NCBI GenBank assembly: GCA_014529385.2 | Contig: CM043968.1 | Location: 30,705,513 to 30,767,512 of the forward strand | From: Adiantum capillus-veneris | Lineage: Eukaryota; Streptophyta; Polypodiopsida; Polypodiales; Pteridaceae | Length of the DNA: 62,000 nucleotides | Direction: 5' to 3' | In this document: in pieces, positions 31,343 through 44,120 of the stretch | Layout of the letters: each line of letters opens with the position of its first letter | Numbering within the stretch: the first letter of the stretch is position 1 | Program-made: the position numbers and the translations under genes | The notes under the pieces: generated by a model | What the model was told of the DNA's origin: nothing | The model's input: the letters and a program-made list of their open reading frames with translations, nothing else | Databases searched by the model: none

Positions 31343-31692
31343 TGAGGGCTCGAATTACCTCATCACTGTTGGCATAGCCACTGGCACAGACAACCATGGT
31401 TGTGATTTCATGCGCTTTGCACATATTAAAAAAAGATTACTCTCGCCTTCCCTCTCACTCCGGCTCTTTTGTTTGCCTACGCAGCGCATCCTTAATGTCT
31501 ATCAACGCTTCCCTCACTTTTTTGTTTCTTTGCTTCCACGTCAAATTCCCACTAATACAGGATTTTACAAAATCCTAAGCACCTACTAGATGAGGGGAAA
31601 AGAAAAAAAAAGACAATCGACTGTTAATCATGGTGTTTGCATACACAAAAAATTGATTAACTTGAGCAGACCATGCTAGTCTATAAAGAAAA
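31343..31692. other. Non-coding spacer before the copia-type element
   Basis: No feature recognised. It ends with target copy GAAAA (31688-31692). Confidence 0.5.
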
Positions 31693-31879
31693 TGTTGGGG
31701 TATAGGCGTCTGTGCCTTGCCCGACCGTCCAGAGTTTGGGCGCCCACTGACTTGTATACCTTATACATAGCATAAGTGTATAGGGGGCTGCTCACTCATT
31801 GGAGTCTCCCCACCCACATCGTGTGTGTCTCCTTCTCTCTCTCTCACTCTCCGTCTGTGGTGCTCCCCGATCCCCTTCA
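31693..31879 (+). repeat. 5' LTR (187 bp)
   Basis: TG...CA ends. Followed by AAAGAATCAGAGC, a partial match to the initiator tRNA-Met primer site (ATCAGAGC is exact). Confidence 0.85.
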
Positions 31880-33324
31880 AAAGAATCAGAGCTATGGTGA
31901 CCGCGGAGAGCACGATGGCTTTGAGAGCTTCAAGGCGATAGCTCGTTCGCTCTCGACGGTGGAGTTCGATCGCGGAGTTTCACGGAGAGCGATTTTAGCT
32001 TGAGGAGCATTGTCTTTGGAGCTTAGGAGCTTGGTGTGGTCAAGCTTGGTCGAGGAGGCGATTGCGGCTTCCTTGGTGAGCAGGAGGTTTTGAGCTCAGT
32101 GGAGCTCGTTAGAGAAGTACTCGGCGGAGGAGAGCTTGACATTCGAGTGCTTGGATGCTGTTGTGGCAGAGCTCTTGTGTTGGAGCTTGCATTGAGAGGA
32201 CATTGCATCACACAGAGTGGAGCAGGAGCAGGTTCAAGGCTGTGTGCATCTCGTTTTTGCCATTTTCGGGCTCTAAAACGAAGTTTTTTGCGTAGCTCCG
32301 TCATACAGAGTCAGATCTACATGATCCAGGAGTCTAGGTCAGGGTTTTGGCACTCTCCGGACGCGATGGTGATGTCTATTTGCTGAAATTATGCTTTGAA
32401 TTACAGCAGGTACATCAGCAGGTTTATTTGTGCACTTTCGGGTCCCAAAAACACTGTTTGGGGTATATCTCACACACACGGAGTATTTTCTGCAGCAACC
32501 AGCAAATTCATAGGTGTACACAGGTTTTTGGATATGCATTTGTCCAAAGAGCCACTCATGCGAGAGTGAGCTATGTTGCCATGGTCTTGGCGGTTTATGT
32601 ATGCCATATATGGATTTGTGTATTTGTTTGTGGCTGAGATTATTTGAGATTTGGCTCAATTTATAGAAGAAACTTTGTTGGATTTTATCCAGGTTCTCGC
32701 CATAGCTTCTACGTATCCGTAAGTTGCTCTTTGACAGTTTAGTGGTTGAGTTTACTCCCACTTTGACAGGTGATTTTCAGTCATCATTTGGTTGGAGTTT
32801 GGAGTCACTTGTGTATGCCCTTGTGTGCCGTATTTTGCATTGCGCATAGCGACAGATCTTGCAAGGTTTTGCGAAATGTTGCTATAGTTATCTGGCAGAC
32901 ATTTGGTCATCGATTGAAAGGTATTTTGGCAGCAATCATCACTTACATGTATGTCATTTGAGGTGCCGTTGAGTGGTACTTTGGCAAGAGCGGGTATGCT
33001 CATATGTATGACTTTGTGAGGTGATTCCGGTCGAGTTTATTCCCGGATTGGCCATTGTGGCATATATTATTGTCTCTTTGAGGTTTACTGTTGAGATTTT
33101 GCTCCAGTTACAAAGGAGACTCTGCCAAAATTTTGTCAGATATTTATGCGCGATTGAGTCATATTGACTTGTGATTTTGTGCAAGGTTTTGCACGGTTAT
33201 TGGTGCAACTTTGCATCAGGTTTTGAGCCATATTTGCAGACTTTTGTTGATGCGATTCGAGTCAGTTTATGGTTGATTTGGTTGACATTTGCTACTCATT
33301 GTTGGTTGCTCTTTTGCGAGCATC

Positions 33325-33825
33325 ATGGATGATTTTTCATTTGACTTCCAGTGTTATGGTCTGACACAGTTTGATGGTGCAGATTTTGTTGCTTGGAAGG
33401 AGCATATGCTTGTTGCATTGGCGGATTTGGGGCAGGATAAACCCTTGTGTGGTTTATCGGCGAAGCCCAAGTCTATGCGTGATGATGATTGGCAGGATCT
33501 TGATGAGTTAGCAATGTCTACGATTCGTTTGCATCTGGTTGAGTCTATTGACTGGCAGGTCTCGAGGGAGACTACAACTCATGCTTTATGGCAGAGTTTA
33601 CATGCTATGTACGCGACATCCATGTCTACAGGGGAGTCTAGTCCCACTTCTATGTCCATGGGAGAGATTGATCCCACACGCAAGTCTCGACATCATAGAG
33701 ACTTGACATGTTGGCATTGTGGACATAGAGGGCACATTAGGCGTCGATGTTTCAGGCGTTTGAGACAACGGAGGCGACAGATGCGTGATGCAGATTTGGG
33801 CATGACAGATGCTAGTGATCAGTAG
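33325..33825 (+). CDS. Copia-type gag, internally shortened
   Basis: I take the start at 33325 (MDDFSFDFQCYGLTQFDG); the open frame extends upstream to 33289. FDGADFVAWKEHML and AMSTIRLHLVESIDW match the N-terminal part of copia gag, as in the element at 42.4 kb (FDGQTFSFWR, AMATIRLHLDESIYF). After ALWQSLHAMY the usual central region of over 100 residues is missing. The frame goes on to a Ser/Thr-rich linker and the zinc knuckle CWHCGHRGHIRRRC with a basic tail. The knuckle would bind RNA. The stop at 33823-33825 overlaps the next frame. Confidence 0.75.
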   Translation: MDDFSFDFQCYGLTQFDGADFVAWKEHMLVALADLGQDKPLCGLSAKPKSMRDDDWQDLDELAMSTIRLHLVESIDWQVSRETTTHALWQSLHAMYATSMSTGESSPTSMSMGEIDPTRKSRHHRDLTCWHCGHRGHIRRRCFRRLRQRRRQMRDADLGMTDASDQ

Positions 33826-35131
33826 GGTGGCTACTGAGTATGCTTGTGAGGGTGATGTCACATTTACATCTAGCTTGTCTTCAGACGATCTTATGTCTAC
33901 GGATTGCATATCGGATTGCACATTGTCTTCACATTGGTTACTAGATTCAGATGCTACTTTCCATGTCACGTCGCATCGTGAGTGGTTTAGCACGTTTTCT
34001 AGTGGGAGACTTGGTTGTGTGCACATGGCTAATTGTGCTCTGTATGCCATTGAGGGTACAGGAGACGTATGTTTGTCCTTGCCCAGTGGTATGAGATTTA
34101 CCCTGCGTCATGTGCGTTATGTGCCAGATCTGAGACGAGATTTGATCTCAGTTAGACAGTTACGGGATAGTGGATGTCAGATTTCGCTACGAGAGCGAGA
34201 TTTTGTGATGCATTTGGGATCGCTAGTGATTGCGAGAGGTGCCAGGAGTGGTAGAGGTTACCCATTGCATGTGGATCACGGGAGAGACGGTGTTGTCTCT
34301 GTGATCATGCAGCCAGGTAGAGAGCGAGAGAGCAGGCGAGTCTCTTTTGCTTGTGGATTGCAGGATACTTTGCATAGAGTACAGAGTAGTGAGCTCGTTG
34401 TGCACACAGTTGGGGCACGACTTGAGCAGTCACACAGAGAGGTGACAAAGTCAGACATGCATGCTTTGCTAGTGACTGAGCAAAGGAGAGAGTCAGTTGT
34501 GCGAGATACTTCTATGCAGGATAGACAGGTAGAGCGGTCTTGCTCTAGTGAGTCACGGCAGGAGGACGTTGTGCAAGAGTCTATACATACGGAGTTAGAG
34601 CATGAGAGCTTTAGTGAGTCACAACAGATTGAGTGGTCATGTTTGCAGTGGATGATTGCAGAGGAGGCTGAGATGTCAGCGATTATGCAATCATTCCTTT
34701 CTATGCTCGACAGTGAGCATGGGGATATAGTTGTGCAGGATATGTCTTCCAGCAGACACCTAGAGCAGCTGGTTTGCTCTGAGGTTGCACGACAGGTTGA
34801 TGCGTCTTTTGTGGACAGTCAGGAGATGCATGTGGCTGACACGCCTTGTCAGTCAAAGATACCTATTTCCAGGGATATATATGTTGATGCATGCTCCGTA
34901 GAGCTAGCAGGGCCCGCTAGCATTGCATCGGCATTCGGTGGTCTCATGTATGAGATGTTGATCTTGAGACCGGATATCGCAGCTACAGTGGGAGCATTTG
35001 CAGTTGGGGTTGTCAGTCGTTTGTTGACTGATGATGGCATAGTGCACGAGGGAGATATGCAGGTATTGTGTACATACTTGCAGTACGTGTGCCGTACGTC
35101 TGGTGGTGTATGGACTTACACGGGAGCATGA
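33809..35131 (+). CDS. Copia-type protease fused to an unidentified C-terminal region
   Basis: The frame is shifted +1 relative to gag and overlaps it by 17 bases. Residues about 40-145 match a copia protease: WLLDSDATFHVTSHREWF, then LRHVRYVPDLRRDLISVRQL. The active-site loop is D-S-D-A instead of D-S-G-A, which should disable it. From about residue 160 to 440 I recognise nothing: a Ser/Glu/Gln-rich acidic stretch, then a moderately hydrophobic segment (AGPASIASAFGGLMYEML, GAFAVGVVSRLL). No integrase or RT motif follows. The frame is open to the stop near the 3' LTR. Confidence 0.65.
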   Translation: MLVISRVATEYACEGDVTFTSSLSSDDLMSTDCISDCTLSSHWLLDSDATFHVTSHREWFSTFSSGRLGCVHMANCALYAIEGTGDVCLSLPSGMRFTLRHVRYVPDLRRDLISVRQLRDSGCQISLRERDFVMHLGSLVIARGARSGRGYPLHVDHGRDGVVSVIMQPGRERESRRVSFACGLQDTLHRVQSSELVVHTVGARLEQSHREVTKSDMHALLVTEQRRESVVRDTSMQDRQVERSCSSESRQEDVVQESIHTELEHESFSESQQIEWSCLQWMIAEEAEMSAIMQSFLSMLDSEHGDIVVQDMSSSRHLEQLVCSEVARQVDASFVDSQEMHVADTPCQSKIPISRDIYVDACSVELAGPASIASAFGGLMYEMLILRPDIAATVGAFAVGVVSRLLTDDGIVHEGDMQVLCTYLQYVCRTSGGVWTYTGA

Positions 35132-35255
35132 CAGCCGGATGCACACGATCACAGCCAGCCAGTGGGCATCGGTTGAGAGCGGTTTTCTCTCACCTTTTGT
35201 AGTCTTTAAACTAGGTTCCCTTGCTTAAAGGCACAGTCGCCTTTAAGTGGGAGGT

Positions 35256-35442
35256 TGTTGGGGTATGGGCGTCTGTGCCTTGCCCGGCCGCCCAGAGTCT
35301 GGGCGCCCACTGACTTGTATACCTTATACATAGCATAAGTGTATAGGGGGCTGCTCACTCATTGGAGTCTCCCCACCCACATCGTGTGTGTCTCCTTCTC
35401 TCTCTCTCACTCTCCGTCTGTGGTGCTCCCCGATCCCCTTCA
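35256..35442 (+). repeat. 3' LTR (187 bp)
   Basis: Partner of 31693-31879, preceded by a purine tract (AAGTGGGAGG) and followed by GAAAA. Confidence 0.9.
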
Positions 35443-35533
35443 GAAAAGAATTCATAGTAATAAGTTCCTTCAGAGGTGAAAAACTCTTCTATGAGACGAT
35501 TGAAATACCTCAGTTTTAGTATATTTCATGAGC

Positions 35534-36759
<1,226 letters not shown>

Positions 36760-37740
36760 AGTGTGGAGCAAGGTTAATGAGGGTGCCTCTCACTCTCGTC
36801 ATAGAGTGTTTGCAGTTACCTCCACACACAAGTACATCTGGTACTTGAAGAAAGTTCTTTTTCAAACATCTTTAGTTGAGACATATTCCACATGTGGAGA
36901 ATATGAGTTTCTGGGACTGACATTGGCGCTCATTATTTCAATTATGTGTTGAAACAAAGTCCCTAGATGCTGGTCAAATTCGTTTTATAGACCATTTTTT
37001 AGCACATAGTATCACAAACAATTTCAATGGCCAAGAATGTCGAATACTTAGAACGACTTGTTAAGGTTACAAGTGCTGCTAAACAACATTAACGGATGGT
37101 TGTTTTTGCATATAACAAGGCTATGTGTTGTTAATGAAAATGTTTCATTGTTTATATCTAAACGTAACTTATGTTTCACACTCTATTATGGTCCAAACGT
37201 TTCAACAAGGCTTGCAAATGATTGCAGTAGCCAATATTTAGTTTCTCTCCAGAACCATTTACACTCCTCTTTCATGTGTGCTACGAGCATCATATCCGCC
37301 ATAAGTATTGGCAACATGTATGATCATGGATATGCAGGTTCAGTTCTGTTTTTTCTGAATGCATGCATACTAAGTGTTATGGGCCCTTGTGTTCAGCAAA
37401 AGCTGATTTGGAGCGGCATGCACACTCATGACATAGATCAAACAATCACCAATAGAGATCATGGGTCGGTTTGGATGCTTGTGGATCTTTCACGTTAACC
37501 AAGATGGTTATTTATAACATTGTTGATTCCTGTAATGTAGTGTGATCCCTGTTTCCCAATCATTCTAGAAGACTTTTTGTATACAAACGGTGGGAAATAC
37601 ACATCAGTACTATTATTTATCCAAAGATGATATGAAGTGTAATCTTGTGCTAAAGGATATGCGAGCGCATACGTTAGCATCAAGCAATCCAATTACAAAG
37701 CATGTATCGCTCGAGTTGGAGTTTGCTAACCATAAGGTAA
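36760..37740 (+). pseudogene. Possible decayed copia RNase H region
   Basis: Short traces only: SRHRVFAVTSTHKYIWYL near 36800 and NPITKHVSLELEFANHKVKHV near 37690-37745 resemble the copia RNase H end (where NPxxHxRTKHI.. is usual). A 146-codon frame at 37058-37498 has no recognisable motif. The orientation fits a plus-strand element. Confidence 0.3.
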
Positions 37741-38155
37741 AGCATGTTTGTGATCAAGTTTAGTCCCTTTATATTTAAGCCGGGTTCTCAACCTTGAACA
37801 CTAGTTATGGTGGGGTTGTTTATTGATGCGATAAGATAACAAGTGAAGGACTTATACTTTGCTAATGAGTTTGGTCAGCCAATTACTTTCATGGAAAGTA
37901 AAAAGAGGTACTCTTTCGGGTACATCTTAGTTGTGATAACTCGTTTAGCATACTCAAGTGAATTCTAAATAGAGTCTACACCCTTGTTGAATATAGGCCA
38001 GTTACACAAGACGGTTGCAAAGGGACAACAATGTGAAAAATCAAGGTGTTATTCTTGATTTCATTGAACCTCCTACTGAACCGTCTTCCGGTAAAATGAA
38101 CAGTTGGATCCTGAAGGATGCCATTGTGGAAATCATTAGTGTTCTTATGAAGGTA

Positions 38156-38275
38156 CAACCACTTTTGTTTTTGAGGACGAAAACGCTTCTCCAAGGGGGG
38201 AGTAATGTCAAGCGTAGGGTAAGACTAGTCGACAGGCCAAGTGCCAGAACAGACATGCGATCAAAGGTGCCCTAT
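38156..38275 (+). repeat. Element 3' end: polypurine tract and short LTR-like start
   Basis: Sequence like a pol terminus (TTTGAGGACGAAAACGC) is followed by CCAAGGGGGGAGTAA, a polypurine tract, then TGTCAAGCGTAGGGTAAG at 38208. The block to about 38275 recurs inverted at 39506-39577. Confidence 0.45.
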
Positions 38276-39387
38276 TATTAGCTTGGCAAGGCCTATATGG
38301 GACATGGCCGTGTGGAGAGTTTCATCCTCCAGTCCCCTCAGTCTCACACGAATCAACAACACTTTGTCAAGCTCGAGTATGTCTACAACATAATGATAAA
38401 CACAAACTAGATAAATGGTAGACCCGCACTTGACATTGCGAGTTTGTAGATGAGAGATGTGTCTCAAAATGGTTTAGAGCACCCACAACACTCATGGGAC
38501 AAATGGAGTATGACAAATATACCTAGCAAGATGTACTCGTGATGCAAGTAGATATTGAGAAGGCCGATGTTCGAAATCGTGCTTTTGGTGCATTACCTGT
38601 GGATCTACCACCATATTGGCTTGTAGCCTTCTTGAAAACCAATCCAATGGCAATATCGATCTTCTCTAGATAGCAATTTGAAGCTTCGAATAATTCCCCT
38701 TCAAAGGATCGTGTCCTCATCAAGACTGCTTTGAAGCGGTCATTGAAACGGTCCTTTCGGCATTCTTGAGGTCGTATCCTTGGATTACTCGCTTGTTGCA
38801 TGTTGATTGTAACCAAGAAGATTATCTTGCATGCTCTTCGGTTGTACTTCTAAAAATTTTGCACTCTCACCTTGCCCATTGCGTTCGAGTTTTCATATCC
38901 CTCGAACCCATCGTCAATTTCTCGATTTCAACTAGCACGAAGTATTGCATGGGGTGTTGCCCTTCATACCTTATCCCCACAGTGGGAAAGGCCCCTAGGG
39001 GGGCCTTAGGGCACCCTTAGGGAGCCCACTAAAGCCCAAACTGTGAAAACCAACCAGCTCTACGCATGGCAATGGTGGTGGTCAATTCTGCCAGCAACTT
39101 TTGCTTCCCCCCCCCCGTTGGGGCGTTGCTCTGTTGCCGTCACCAATGAAGCGAGTTTTCCTTAGCATGAAAGGGCGCTCCTTTTTGGAGTCGGCGGTCC
39201 CGCTCAAAACAGTGCAGATCGCAGAGCCTCATCCTCCAGCCAGGGGTCGAGTCTCATGGATCTGTTCCTCGTCGGTGCTGCGTATACAAGGGGCCATTCT
39301 CACGGCTTGCTCACTGAATCTTGACCTCGCCATGGAAGAGGCTGCTCCTACGGCCCTATCCTCCTCGAACTTGCCATGCAAACTCGC

Positions 39388-39430
<43 letters not shown>

Positions 39431-39490
39431 TGAAAGCTAAGCCATGCAAGCCATGTATCCTTCCCCTCTCCTCCATGGATGCTCTCCCCT
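38276..39490. other. Non-coding stretch between inverted LTR-like ends
   Basis: Contains (GA)n at 39391-39427. The minus strand next to 39493 should be the leader of a minus-strand element. No gene recognised. Confidence 0.4.
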
Positions 39491-39492
39491 AA

Positions 39493-39504
39493 GCTCTGAT
39501 ACCA
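39493..39504 (-). promoter_or_regulatory. Primer-binding site of a minus-strand remnant
   Basis: Minus strand TGGTATCAGAGC, adjacent to the short LTR-like block at 39506-39577. Confidence 0.7.
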
Positions 39505-39505
39505 A

Positions 39506-39577
39506 TGGCCCTCTTGATCGCATGTCCATCTTGGCCCTTGGCCTACCGCTCGGTCTTACCCTAGGCTTGGTAATTCA
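39506..39577 (-). repeat. Short LTR-like block (about 70 bp)
   Basis: On the minus strand contains CCTAGGGTAAGACC, AGGCCAAG and GACATGCGATCAA, in the same order as 38208-38275. It ends immediately before a perfect primer site, so it is a candidate very short LTR. Confidence 0.45.
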
Positions 39578-39764
39578 CATTTAGTGAATAGGTGCGTATC
39601 AACCAAAAGTTGGAGCTCTTGATAAACATGCTCGGCATCCTCAACATCCGCGTGTAACTGAAGCATGTAATGCTTTCCATAATCTTAAATCAATGATCAC
39701 ACATTGCATGTGCATGGAAATGATATCGAGAAATATTAAGATCAAGTTTGACTTTGCCTTTATC

Positions 39765-40126
39765 TAGAGGTGGAGTACCAAGCACGACAGAGGCACCAAT
39801 AGAGGTTTATCTAGGGTTAGAGACCTCTTTCTCATTGGAAACAACAAGCTGAGGAACAATTGAAGGAGGAGGTTGCAAATTAAGTTCATGACATTTAGAT
39901 TGCATGTGTCCAAAATTTCCCACATTGAAAGCATGAGTTTGCAAATTTTCCCCATTTGAGTTTGAAGGGGCGTTTCTGAATGAGGGTCTCTCGAGTTAAC
40001 AATAATTCCTTCAAGGGTGGGAACATCCCTGTCCCAAGGCACACAAAACCGATTTGTATTGGCATCAAGTTTGGGAGTTGAGAAGCAAGCATAGGAAGAA
40101 GTGTCGCCACGTGCGCAAAAAGTCAA
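39765..40126 (-). pseudogene. Decayed gag-like fragment with a zinc knuckle trace
   Basis: In a minus-strand frame near 39900-39960, KFANSCFQCGKFWTHAI resembles a knuckle, and an adjacent frame reads KLDANTNRFCVPWDRDVPTL. This could be a gag or a LINE ORF1; it is too short and broken to decide. Confidence 0.3.
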
Positions 40127-40189
40127 CTATTTCCACCCGTACTGGGCACTTGTGGCATGTGAGGCTTTGGTAAGAGCCCATGGAAATAC

Positions 40190-40373
40190 TGTTAAGTTTC
40201 ACGCCCCGTGGCTAGGTTGTGGTGGGGCGCCCCCCCCCTCCCATTACTCATTTTTTGGATATATAGAGAATAAGGAGAGTGAGATGGTTTTCTCACAAGC
40301 TCCACCATATGCTGTTTTTTCCTCTCATCTCCTTCCCTTCCGTCTCTTTTCACTCTCCACATCTGGATCTACA
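40190..40373 (+). repeat. 5' LTR (184 bp)
   Basis: TG...CA, with ATATATAG near 40259 as a likely TATA box. The part from 40290 matches the truncated 3' LTR. Confidence 0.75.
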
Positions 40374-40375
40374 AG

Positions 40376-40387
40376 TGGTATCAGAGC
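40376..40387 (+). promoter_or_regulatory. Primer-binding site
   Basis: TGGTATCAGAGC, two bases after the LTR. Confidence 0.9.
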
Positions 40388-42357
40388 AAACCCCGATCCC
40401 CGGCACTCCCCCTTCTCCCCCCGCACGTGCAGCAACTGAGCAAAGACTTGGAGCTTGGATGCTCTCTATAGGTACTCAAGGAGCAGAATTGCAAAAGAAT
40501 CGGGCAAGGAGCATCGAGCTTGAGCAAGAGCAGTAGAAGCTCGGCAATCAGTGAGCAGGGGAATCTGCAGACAGTGGGAAATGAGAGCTTGGAGGTGAGA
40601 ATCGAGGCTTTTGAAATCGGGCGCAGTGCAGAAGCTTGGGAAGGTCAACTCAATCCGTGAACGAAGCCGAGCAAAGCAACTTCACCAGCGGGCAGCAGAA
40701 CCGAGCTTGACGCAATGCTACACAGGGGAAATAGGCAGCGAGGGCACAGGCGCGCAGCAGGTCGACTCCAGAGTGAGCGAAGCTGAGTAGTAGAATCGGG
40801 CAGCCGTTGCGGAGCAGCAATAGAGCAACAGTCGAGCAAATAAATCGACAGCAAGAGGAGCAGCGAGCAGCAAACATCATCCTCACACACACACACACAC
40901 ACCCCAATCTTTAGAGATTGACTCACACATTTTGTGTGCAAGGGCTCGTTCCCACCAACCTCCCCCGACAAACCCCGAGATTGAGGGATAGAGAGAAACA
41001 ATGAGTAAGAGAGAGAGCGAGAGTGAGAAAGCGAAGCTGTGACAGAGCAAGCGAGTGAGAGGGAGAACGATCAGGTCTTTGGTGACACTCTTTACAACCT
41101 CGACATCGACGGCCTCAAGATCGACGACTCGTCGTTCCGCATCGGACATCGGCAACTCGTTGCACCGCACCGGCGAGAGAGGATCAACTTGCTCTCGCTA
41201 GTCCTTGACATCGCATCAGTTTTGACACCGACTAGGCGATTTCTCAATTTTGTCGGCTTTCCTTGACGGTACAACACATTAGTTCCGCTACCATCCTTGC
41301 GATTTGGCGCCTACACCTCTCTTTACGGGTGGATTTTGACATCCGACTTGACGCCAGTCTTTGTGCTTGTCACATGCACGGGTGAGGTGCCTCTACCATA
41401 GAGGAGTAACATCCGTCATCAGCATCGAGTACACCGATCGGACTTTACGGAACGGTTTTCGGCTATGACTCTCTTGGCGGCTATTCAACTAGCGCATTTC
41501 TTTTCGACGGTGGAAATTGACACATTTTGACACCGACACGCAGGTTACAAGGGTCTTTGAGCCAGTTTACACACAGTTTCTCCAAGTTTCTAGACACATA
41601 CAGACACACTCTTCATTCGATTTTGGCAGCAGTTGCTCTGCGGACAGATGCGTTGATAGATGCATGTTTTCTTTAGCACACCATTGTGCTATTGAGCTCT
41701 TTTGAGAGCAGATATCCCTGCATGGATCACTTTTACTATATGCAACAGTTTTTGGTGCCGGTTTGAGCGCAATCCTTCATGTACGTTGAGTTGCGAACAC
41801 TGCCTATTGTACCACGTATGGAGCCATTTTTGTTTATTTTGACAATTTTTCTGGCCGTTTCTGAGACTCGTATCGGAAGAGCCCTTTCTGAGACTGACTA
41901 ATCTTTTGAGTTTACTTTAGCCTTTGGAGGATCGATAACTTTGAGCTATGATATTCTTGAATGTTGAGATACCTTCGGTGACACAGGTAGTTGGAGTTCC
42001 TCTCTTACGGTACCCTCACCATAGGATATGTATTTGGGTAGTTTCTTGTGCTTTTGACGTCGAGCTGGCGATCACACAATAGTGGTTTTGAGCAGTTTAT
42101 GCCCAGTGGTTGTTCTCAGCAGTTTATGCGCTTACTTTTGGTCTGTTGGGTTTGAGAGTTTGCTCCCTGTACAGAGGAGACTCTCTCGGATTTTTCCCAT
42201 GAGTCATTTTATGGGTTCTTGGCACTTCTAGCTACTCTTACACAATCATTTTACTACTTTTGGTTTGAGTTTTTGCTCCTGTTCTAAGGGAGACTCTGTC
42301 GAAATTACCCCAGGAAATGCGTCATATAGTGTTTGGCTACATTATCTTGAGTCATGG
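40388..42357 (+). other. Long leader of the decayed copia element
   Basis: About 2 kb between primer site and gag with no recognisable coding sequence. It contains a CA tract near 40884-40902. Confidence 0.5.
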
Positions 42358-43420
42358 CTGCGAATAGTACTTCCAAAAGAGAAGATGACTACATCAAAAG
42401 TTTGATGGTCAAACTTTTTCATTTGGCGGCAGCGTATGCAAGATGTTTTGATCAACAAAGGCTTGATAGCACCCTTGGGTGCAAGAAGAGAGAATGCGTA
42501 CACTGATGATCAACGAGATGACTTGAATGAGCATGCTATGGCGACCATTCGTCTGCACCTTGATGAATCCATTTACTTTACCATAACGGATAAGACCAAT
42601 GCCAAAGATTTGTGGGATTCTCTATATCAGGCATGAGATGGCAACAACGCCTCGACCAAGGTTTTCTTGATGAAGAAATTGATGCACATGAACATGAAAG
42701 AAGGCAGTAATATTAGTTCTCACTTGAACGAGTTCAACAACGTGTATTTACATCTTACTTCAAAAGACATGCAAAATGTTGTGTTACTACTGTCATAAAA
42801 AGGAACGCTTGGAGAAAGATTGCCGCACAATGCAGCATGATAAGGGCAAAGAGAAAGCAAAGTCTGACAAACATAAAAGCAGAGTGAAAATTGAAGAGCA
42901 TAATGTGTTTGAGTATCCAGCCATTGAGAGAGTTTGTGACATGTCAAATGATGTGTTGATTTTCACATCGGATTTGAGTCCTGATGCATTATTATCTCCT
43001 AACGAGTGTTATGCACAGAATTGGATTGTGGACTCCTCACAAGGAGTGGCTATCTTTCACGTGACTCCTCACAAGGAGTGGTTTTCTACATCACTACCAC
43101 GCATAGCACAATGAAGCTATGCAATTCTTATGAGCTTGATATATACGGTGTCACGCAGTATCAAGTTTTCTATGGGTAATGGCACTGATTTTATGCTACA
43201 TAATGTCAGACATGTACCCAAATTGACAAAGAGTTTGATGTCAGTTGGACAACTGGATGATTTGTGTTATGCTACCATATTTGATCATGGTTCTTGGATT
43301 ATCAAGAAGGGAAATCTTGTCATGCTTAAAGGACAAAAGTCTGGCTCATTGTACTCACTCTATGTCTCTTCAGTGAAAGAGAATTCTATTTGTGTATGTG
43401 AGTTGCCATCTATAGAGTTG
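42358..43420 (+). pseudogene. Copia gag and protease remnant
   Basis: Gag traces include FDGQTFSFWRQRMQDV (frame broken near 42420), AMATIRLHLDESIYF and AKDLWDSLYQ then a stop. A knuckle-like CYYCHKKERLEKDC is near 42780. The protease shows WIVDSSQGVAIFHVTPHKEWF, a disturbed D-S-G-A loop with a duplicated CTCCTCACAAGGAGTGG segment, and then LHNVRHVPKLTKSLMSVGQL near 43200-43255. Confidence 0.75.
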
Positions 43421-44120
43421 TAGCATAGTCGGCTAGGACATATGAGTCAAAAGGGAATGAAAGTATTGTAGCATTCTGGTTATATCCTTGTGTTTGATTA
43501 CTCTAACTTCTCTTCCTGTGAGCATTGTATTTATGGAAACTAGACTAGGTTGACATCAACGCCTTTGGACAAGGAGTTAGGGAGTCCTCTAGATCTCATT
43601 CATAGTGACTTGTGATGAGCTATGCCAGTCAAGTCTCTAGGGGGAGCATTATAATTCCTAACATTCATAGACGACTCTACTAGAAAGGTGTGGGTTTATC
43701 TCTTAAAGCAGAAGAGCGACGTCTTTAGTGTCTTTCATAAGTTCTTAGCATTGGTAGAGAACCAATTAGGTAGAAATCTTAAAGATGTGCGCAGTGACAA
43801 TGGAGGCAAGTACATCTCCTCCACTAGTACACACATACATGTTTCTCCAGACAGAGTGAATTCCAGCAGTCAGGCACTTTGGAGATCTATTCGTACATCT
43901 CGTGCATCTGAGCGTTTTGAGCCAGGGTTGGACCATTTACTAGTCACTGATTGCGGTGAACCCACTTGCTACAAAGAGGCCATTCAAATGGATGATGACA
44001 TGAAGTGGGAGGAGGCTGAGTATAACTCGATTTTAGCCAACAAAACTTGGGATTTGCCAGCGTTACCAGCAATTAAACATGCATTGCCATGCAAATCAGT
44101 GTACAAGAAGAAGTAAATCA
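43421..44120 (+). pseudogene. Copia integrase remnant
   Basis: Traces of the pre-integrase (HSRLGHMSQKGM) and core (FIDDSTRKVWVYLLKQKSD, VRSDNGGKYIS), with several stops between 43420 and 43660. After the second catalytic Asp, the frame jumps to sequence normally just before RT (MKWEEAEYNSILANKTWDL), so the Glu-containing part is deleted. Confidence 0.75.

Larger units (their letters stand above)
31693..35442 (+). mobile_element. Compact copia-type LTR element with gag, protease and unknown extension only
   Basis: LTRs of 187 bp at 31693-31879 and 35256-35442, both TGTTGGGG...CCTTCA. They are flanked by a perfect target duplication GAAAA (31688-31692, 35443-35447). By eye the LTRs differ at four positions, all transitions with A or T in the left copy. 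The interior has a leader of about 1.4 kb and two overlapping open frames. There is no integrase, RT or RNase H. Low divergence with open frames suggests recent movement using proteins from another element. Confidence 0.85.

Noticed and set aside
37058-37498. 146-codon frame as a host gene
   Set aside because: No motif, no splice context, and neighbouring traces suggest decayed copia sequence.
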